From Gordonia sp. OPL2 (GTDB lineage Bacteria; Actinomycetota; Actinomycetes; Mycobacteriales; Mycobacteriaceae), in the NCBI RefSeq assembly GCF_003797825.1, contig NZ_RKME01000004.1, forward strand, positions 1 to 64,000: a DNA stretch of 64,000 nt, written 5' to 3'. Shown here in pieces: positions 59,534 through 64,000 of the stretch. A model generated the notes under the pieces. It was given only the letters and a program-made list of their open reading frames with translations. It was not told the origin of the DNA and made no database searches. Made by a program: the position numbers and the translations under genes. Position 1 is the stretch's first letter; the number at the start of each line of letters is the position of its first letter.

Positions 59534-61459
59534 ATGTCATTCGCCCCATGGACCCTGGCCATCGACTTCGGTACCTCCAACTCGGCTGCCGCGCACTCCG
59601 GTGCGACCAGTGGCGGCATCGAGGCGCTGTCCCTCTCGCACACCAGCAACCTGATGCCGTCGGCGGTCTACGTGGCGGCCCCGGACCGCATCACGGTCGG
59701 TGAGGCCGCCGTCGATGCGGCACAGCACAATCCGTCCGGTTACATCGCGTCGCCGAAGCGGCTGATCGGGGCCGATCCCATGTGTACGGTCAACGGACAC
59801 ACCATGCCGACCTATGCCCTGGTCGCCGCGGTTCTGGGCGCGATCATCCAGCGCGGCAAGGCGGCCCATGCGGGAGCGCCGCCGGAGCGGCTCGTGCTGA
59901 CCCACCCGGAGGCGTGGGCGCAGCAGCAGGTCCGGGTGCTGGTCGACGCCGCGACGTCCGTCGGCATCCACCCGTCGGCGATCACCACCATCTCCGAGCC
60001 GCGTGCCGCGGCCGCGCACTATTCCCGCTCGCACGCCATGCAGCCGGGTGCGAAGATCGCGGTGTTCGATTTCGGCGGCGGCACACTGGACATCGCCGTA
60101 CTCACGGTCACCGCGATGAACAGCTTCCAGGTCATCGCCGCACGCGGCGACAACGGGCTCGGCGGCAAGAACCTCGACGCGTTGGTGCAGCGGTGGGTGG
60201 AGGACCGCCTGACCGACCGCGACCCGAACCTGGTCACCTGGCTGCGCCGCCAGGCCCCGGTCGACGTGGTGGCCGATCTGCAGGACTCGATCCGCCGGGC
60301 AAAGGAGCTGCTGTCGGAGGCGCCGTCGGCGACGATCACGGTCCCGACCCCGTCGGGTCGGATGACACTGCAGATCACCCGAGACGAGTTCGACGAGCTC
60401 ATCGGTCCCGCCGTCGGCCAGGCGTTGCAGCTGACCCGCGCGGCGTTGATGGATGCCGGGGTGACTCATTCGAGCCAATTGACCGCCCTGTACCTGACCG
60501 GCGGGTCGTCGCGAATCCCGCTGATCCAGCACCGGCTGCACGACCTCGGTCCGGTCGCCACGCTCGACGATCCGAAAACCGTTGTGGCGCAAGGTGCTTT
60601 GGTCGTCGTCGGCGCGGAGTCCGCGCCCAGGCCCGTCGGCCCACCGATCATCCCGGGTGCCGGCGACCTGATGCCGTCGTGGCAGGGCGGCCCCCAACAG
60701 GGCGCCCCTCGACAGGGTTCTCAGCAGGGTGGGCCTCAGCAGGGCGGGCCGCAGCAGGGTGCCGGGCCGCGGCCGGGCAGTGGGCCGCAGCCGACCGCGC
60801 CGTCCTTCCGCCCGCCGGAGTTCGCCGAACAGGCGGGTGGCACGAACCCGAAGGCCGGTCGGCGGTGGGGTCGGATCGCCGCGATCGCGGTTGCCGCGGT
60901 CGCCGTCATCGGGATCACCGTCGGGACGGTGGCCGCGATGACCTCCGGTGACGGCAATTCCGACGACAACCCCGCACCGCCCGGAAGCGGCACCGCGGCA
61001 GCCGACTCCGAGTCCGAGGGGTCCGGGATCATCACCGACGAGAACCAGCTGATGGCACTGGTTCCGGGGCCGTTGAAGGCTGCGGTGACCAACTGCCGGA
61101 AGTCGGGCTTCAGTTCGAACGGGGCACTGAAGGTCACTTGCTCGTTCTCCGACACCGGCGCCCTCGCCGACCTCGGGGAGGACACCACCGCGGCGTCGTA
61201 CTTCATCGTCCTCTATGGCGACGAGCCCGATGCCCGGCAGCGGATCGTCAACATCCGCAACGGCATCTACTCCGCAGGGAAGGGCACGCTCGTCGAGAAC
61301 GCCGACCGGACCTCGGCGGCCGAGATCCGTGAGCAGTCGACCTCCGACTACACCATCGACTACGCCAACACCGCGACCTCGTTGGAGGCCACTGTGTTCG
61401 GGATCGGTTCCATCGACAAGGGACGGACCTTCCTGACGCGATCGGGGCTCATAGCCTGA
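59534..61459 (+). CDS. membrane-anchored Hsp70-like protein
   Basis: 641 residues. Residues 1-365 form an actin/Hsp70 ATPase: IDFGTSNSAAA at 10-20, then DFGGGTLDIAVL at 179-190 and LTGGSSRIPLI at 321-331. The usual substrate-binding domain is absent. Instead come a Gly/Gln/Pro-rich linker with GGPQQG units (about 385-425), a TM helix (about 447-469) and an outer domain with two cysteines (NCRKSGFSS, KVTCSFS). It could couple ATP binding inside to an extracytoplasmic domain. It follows the dynamin pair and precedes the FHA-ABC gene. Confidence 0.85.
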   Translation: MSFAPWTLAIDFGTSNSAAAHSGATSGGIEALSLSHTSNLMPSAVYVAAPDRITVGEAAVDAAQHNPSGYIASPKRLIGADPMCTVNGHTMPTYALVAAVLGAIIQRGKAAHAGAPPERLVLTHPEAWAQQQVRVLVDAATSVGIHPSAITTISEPRAAAAHYSRSHAMQPGAKIAVFDFGGGTLDIAVLTVTAMNSFQVIAARGDNGLGGKNLDALVQRWVEDRLTDRDPNLVTWLRRQAPVDVVADLQDSIRRAKELLSEAPSATITVPTPSGRMTLQITRDEFDELIGPAVGQALQLTRAALMDAGVTHSSQLTALYLTGGSSRIPLIQHRLHDLGPVATLDDPKTVVAQGALVVVGAESAPRPVGPPIIPGAGDLMPSWQGGPQQGAPRQGSQQGGPQQGGPQQGAGPRPGSGPQPTAPSFRPPEFAEQAGGTNPKAGRRWGRIAAIAVAAVAVIGITVGTVAAMTSGDGNSDDNPAPPGSGTAAADSESEGSGIITDENQLMALVPGPLKAAVTNCRKSGFSSNGALKVTCSFSDTGALADLGEDTTAASYFIVLYGDEPDARQRIVNIRNGIYSAGKGTLVENADRTSAAEIREQSTSDYTIDYANTATSLEATVFGIGSIDKGRTFLTRSGLIA

Positions 61460-61474
61460 CGCCTCGACAGTCTC

Positions 61475-61527
61475 GGGGAACATTCCCCACGGCCACCGAC
61501 GTCTGATCCATGCCACCGGCAGACGTC
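61475..61527 (+). other. two inverted repeats between the Hsp70 and FHA-ABC genes
   Basis: GGGGAACATTCCCC (61475-61488) is a perfect 6-2-6 palindrome. GACGTCTG (61498-61505) and CAGACGTC (61520-61527) form an 8-bp stem with a 14-base loop. They lie in a 105-bp gap and could be an operator plus an attenuator or internal terminator. Confidence 0.4.
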
Positions 61528-61564
61528 CTCGTTCGCCGAGGTTCGAGCGAAAGGCGTGGATCAG

Positions 61565-63817
61565 ATGACCCCCGGGACCGTGACGATCGATGGCGCCGTA
61601 CGCAATCTCGGCGACACCCGGCGGCTGACCGTCGGTTCCGCACCCGACAACGGCATCGTCGTCGACCATCCCCTCGTCGGCGCGCATCACCTCAGTATCG
61701 AGTGGCGCGGCGACGGATGGTGGGTGATGTGCGACGACCCGGCGACGCCGGCCTACGCGGCGGGAAGCGTGATCACCCAGTTGCTCGTGGCGTCGTCGGC
61801 GCGTGTTCGACTCGGCGATCCGGACATCGGCCCGGCGTTGTACGTCGTGCTGGGTGCGACGGGCGAGCAGCCGACCACCGCCGTCGTCGACGGGATCCTG
61901 ACGATCGGGCGAACACCGGAGAACGATGTCGTCGTCGACGACCCGCTCGTCTCCCGCCATCACGCACGGGTGATCGCCCACGGCGATGGCCTGATCCTCG
62001 AGGATCTCGGCAGCAGCAACGGCACCTACGTCGATGGCGATCGCATCGCCCACGCTCGCCTGGCCGCCGGGACCACGATCACCATCGGCAACACCGACTT
62101 CCTCGTCTCCGGACGCGCCCTCGTCCGCCGACCGGCGCAGCGGATCGCCGCGCCCGGGGGCGGCGGGCTCCATGTGCGAGGTGTCGGACTGACCGTCGAC
62201 GGTGGTAAGCGACTGCTCGACGACATCGAATTCACTGCTCGGCCCGGCACAGTGACCGCGGTGATCGGGCCGTCCGGTGCCGGCAAGTCGACGGTGTCGA
62301 GCATCGCAGCCGGGATCGTCCGGCCGACCGAGGGGGCGGTCTGCTTCGAGGGCCACGACGTCCATGCCGATTACGACGCCCTGCGCACCCGTATCGGGAT
62401 GGTGCCGCAGCAAGACGTGTTGCACCACAAGCTGACCCTGCGTCAGGCGCTGGGGTTCGCCGCCGAACTACGCCTGCCACCGGATCTGTCCGACGACGAC
62501 CGCCGCGCGGTGATCGCCGATGTCCTGACCGAGCTGCAACTGCTCGACCACGTCGACACCCGCATCGACAAACTGTCCGGGGGACAACGCAAACGGGCTT
62601 CGGTGGCCATGGAACTGCTCACCGGACCCTCTCTCCTGATCCTCGACGAACCGACGTCCGGCCTGGACCCGGCGTTGGACCGGCAGGTCATGGCGTCCCT
62701 GCGACGTCTCGCCGATGCGGGCCGCGTGGTACTCGTCGTGACCCATTCGCTCACCCATCTCGCCATGTGCGATCAGGTCCTCCTGCTGGCTCCCGGCGGC
62801 CGAACCGCGTATCTGGGTTCACCCGAGGGTGTCTCGGCCGCGATGGGCACCGGCGACTGGGCGGAGATCTTCGCGCACGTGTCGGCATATCCGTCGGACG
62901 CACACCGAGAACATCTGCGACGCAGCGGGTCCTGCGCAGGAGCGCGAGATCCCGCACTGCGATCTGGTTCCGACCGGGCCGGGCGTCTCACCGCAGCACC
63001 GCAGTCAGGTGTCATCCGCCAATGCAGTACCGTCGCGCGACGTCACTGTCGCGTGATCCTCGCCGACCCTGGCTATCTCGGCTTCCTTGCAGTGATGCCC
63101 GTCGTTCTGGGACTGCTCACATTGGTGATTCCCGGTTCGGTCGGATTCGGTGTGAACCGCGTCGCGGACACGGCAGGTGAAGCACTGCAGATCCTGGTGA
63201 TCCTGGTGATCGGTGCAACCTTCATGGGCACCGCGATCACCGTGCGGGATCTGGTGGGGGAGCGTGACATCTTCGAGCGTGAGCGTGCCGTCGGACTCCG
63301 GCCCGACGCCTACCTCGCCGCGAAGATCGTCGTCTACGTCGCCGTGGTCGCTCTGCAGACTGCGGTGATGATTACGATCACCTATCTCGGCAAAGGGATG
63401 CCGACGGCAGGCGTCGTCGGGTTCGCGCCGCTCGAGCTCGTTGTGTCGCTTTCTGCGATCGGTGCCGTCGGAGTACTTGTCGGCCTGGCGATCTCGGTGA
63501 CCGTCCGGTCCACCGAGCAGACCATGCCGCCGCTGGTGATCCTGGTGATCTCTCAGCTCGTGTTCAGTGGCGGACTGTTCCGCCTCACCACGCCGGGTCT
63601 GGCGCAGCTGTCCTGGTTGTTCCCGTCGTACTGGGGATACGCGACCTCGGCCGGTGCCGTCGACCTCACCGCGATCGCTCCGTTGGCTCCGCAGACCGCA
63701 GGGGCGGCCATCTGGGAGCCGACTCTGCTGAACGCAACTCTCGGTTACAGTGTCCTGCTGCTGATGTCGGTGGTGTTGGTCAGTTACACGGTCGGGCGGT
63801 TGACGCGGGAGCGGTGA
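61565..63817 (+). CDS. twin-FHA ABC exporter (Rv1747 type)
   Basis: 750 residues. Two FHA domains precede an ABC ATPase and about six TM helices, the architecture of Rv1747. FHA1 (about 1-100) is degenerate, with GSAPDNG in place of the usual GR, while FHA2 (105-180) has the full phosphothreonine-binding set: GRTPEND, SRHH and GSSNGT. The ATPase has Walker A GPSGAGKST (235-243), signature LSGGQRKR and LILDEPTSGLD. The TM part matches ABC-2-type exporters. In Rv1747 the FHA domains bind threonine-kinase-phosphorylated partners. Start is ATG 61565, with AAAGG 10 bases upstream; GTG 61556 is the alternative. Confidence 0.9.
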   Translation: MTPGTVTIDGAVRNLGDTRRLTVGSAPDNGIVVDHPLVGAHHLSIEWRGDGWWVMCDDPATPAYAAGSVITQLLVASSARVRLGDPDIGPALYVVLGATGEQPTTAVVDGILTIGRTPENDVVVDDPLVSRHHARVIAHGDGLILEDLGSSNGTYVDGDRIAHARLAAGTTITIGNTDFLVSGRALVRRPAQRIAAPGGGGLHVRGVGLTVDGGKRLLDDIEFTARPGTVTAVIGPSGAGKSTVSSIAAGIVRPTEGAVCFEGHDVHADYDALRTRIGMVPQQDVLHHKLTLRQALGFAAELRLPPDLSDDDRRAVIADVLTELQLLDHVDTRIDKLSGGQRKRASVAMELLTGPSLLILDEPTSGLDPALDRQVMASLRRLADAGRVVLVVTHSLTHLAMCDQVLLLAPGGRTAYLGSPEGVSAAMGTGDWAEIFAHVSAYPSDAHREHLRRSGSCAGARDPALRSGSDRAGRLTAAPQSGVIRQCSTVARRHCRVILADPGYLGFLAVMPVVLGLLTLVIPGSVGFGVNRVADTAGEALQILVILVIGATFMGTAITVRDLVGERDIFERERAVGLRPDAYLAAKIVVYVAVVALQTAVMITITYLGKGMPTAGVVGFAPLELVVSLSAIGAVGVLVGLAISVTVRSTEQTMPPLVILVISQLVFSGGLFRLTTPGLAQLSWLFPSYWGYATSAGAVDLTAIAPLAPQTAGAAIWEPTLLNATLGYSVLLLMSVVLVSYTVGRLTRER

Positions 63818-63839
63818 CCCACGGATGCGTCGCCGAGCC

Positions 63840-64000
63840 TCAGTGAGTGTCGGCCAGCCAGGACTTTGCCTGCCGAGACGCGATGTCGACGAGTCGGTCC
63901 AGGCCGAAGTTGACGTCGATGACATGCGTGTCGAACAGTGGGATCTCATTGAGAGCTTGCGGCCGGGTCATCGTGATGTGGTACTGCCGATAGCCGTTCA
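63840..64000 (-). CDS. 3' end of an unrecognised gene (partial)
   Basis: The last 52 codons of a minus-strand gene cut by the window edge. It ends at TGA (63840-63842), with NFGLDRLVDIASRQAKSWLADTH as its C-terminal end. It is convergent with the FHA-ABC gene, 22 bp apart. Too little is seen to assign a family. Confidence 0.5.
   Translation of the reverse strand, partial: NGYRQYHITMTRPQALNEIPLFDTHVIDVNFGLDRLVDIASRQAKSWLADTH

Noticed and set aside
59537..62428. A 963-residue minus-strand open frame
   Set aside because: It is the antisense of the Hsp70 and FHA-ABC genes; GC-rich DNA leaves long open frames. Its composition is Arg/Asp/Gly-rich with no domain.
1..64000. tRNA or rRNA genes, insertion sequences, prophage
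   Set aside because: Intergenic gaps are short and none contains a recognisable tRNA T-arm motif, IS end or transposase.

Overview
The window is high-GC, densely coded DNA of a mycolic-acid actinobacterium (order Mycobacteriales); a Gordonia-like organism fits best. This rests on G/C-rich third codon positions, frequent GTG starts, leaderless promoters and protein content: IniA/IniC-like dynamin GTPases, an Rv1747-type FHA-ABC exporter, an Rv2326c-type fused ECF transporter, LCP protein, BfrB ferritin and a 13E12-type HNH protein. From memory, the middle matches the M. tuberculosis order around Rv3811-Rv3846 (amidase Rv3811; HAD and acyltransferases Rv3813-3816; serS, Rv3835, Rv3836, mutase, pheA, Rv3839; bfrB, glpQ1; sodA). 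That block lies roughly 100 kb from oriC in M. tuberculosis. The genus is inference.

Layout. 1-8.2 kb: a GT39 mannosyltransferase-like membrane enzyme, an epoxide-hydrolase-like alpha/beta hydrolase, two lysine-rich proteins, a RecB-like nuclease and a secreted Pro-Ser-Gly-Thr repeat protein. 8.5-10.75 kb: a three-gene module of an XRE repressor, an ImmA/IrrE zinc peptidase and a multi-pass membrane protein. 10.75-19.9 kb: SDR, TMEM165-type Mn exporter, fused ECF transporter with EcfT, superoxide dismutase, MsrA, winged-helix and VOC proteins. 20.8-21.25 kb: a gene-free, A+T-richer stretch carrying five DnaA-box-like sites. 21.2-26.7 kb: rhodanese, DUF4328, glycerophosphodiesterase, DUF5926, ferritin and LCP ligase. 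26.9-36.2 kb: AurF-like diiron enzyme with DUF4873, CPBP protease, iron-box-controlled DUF2470 protein, pheA, phosphoglycerate mutase-like, metallopeptidase, septum-formation protein, ankyrin and serS. 35.3-42.6 kb: duplicated DMT transporters, TetR, an MBL-Rieske fusion, and duplicated acyltransferases with a HAD phosphatase.

42.9-52.6 kb looks accessory: a DUF222/HNH protein, a haloalkane-dehalogenase-like protein, and a LysR-linked set (flavin monooxygenase, truncated luciferase-like partner, SDR, SfnB/DszC-like flavoprotein, aldehyde dehydrogenase, two AhpD-like proteins) that resembles organosulfur or alkyl oxidation loci. 53-56 kb holds an amidase and a lipoprotein. 56.2-63.8 kb is a four-gene co-directional set: two paired dynamin-like GTPases, a membrane-anchored Hsp70 lacking the usual substrate-binding domain, and a twin-FHA ABC exporter. 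It looks like a phospho-regulated envelope-stress or membrane-remodelling system and, with the XRE/ImmA/membrane module, is the best candidate for poorly described biology here.

Iron (BfrB, DUF2470, iron boxes), manganese/oxidative stress (SodA, TMEM165, MsrA) and envelope functions recur. I saw no rRNA, tRNA, CRISPR array, IS element or prophage.
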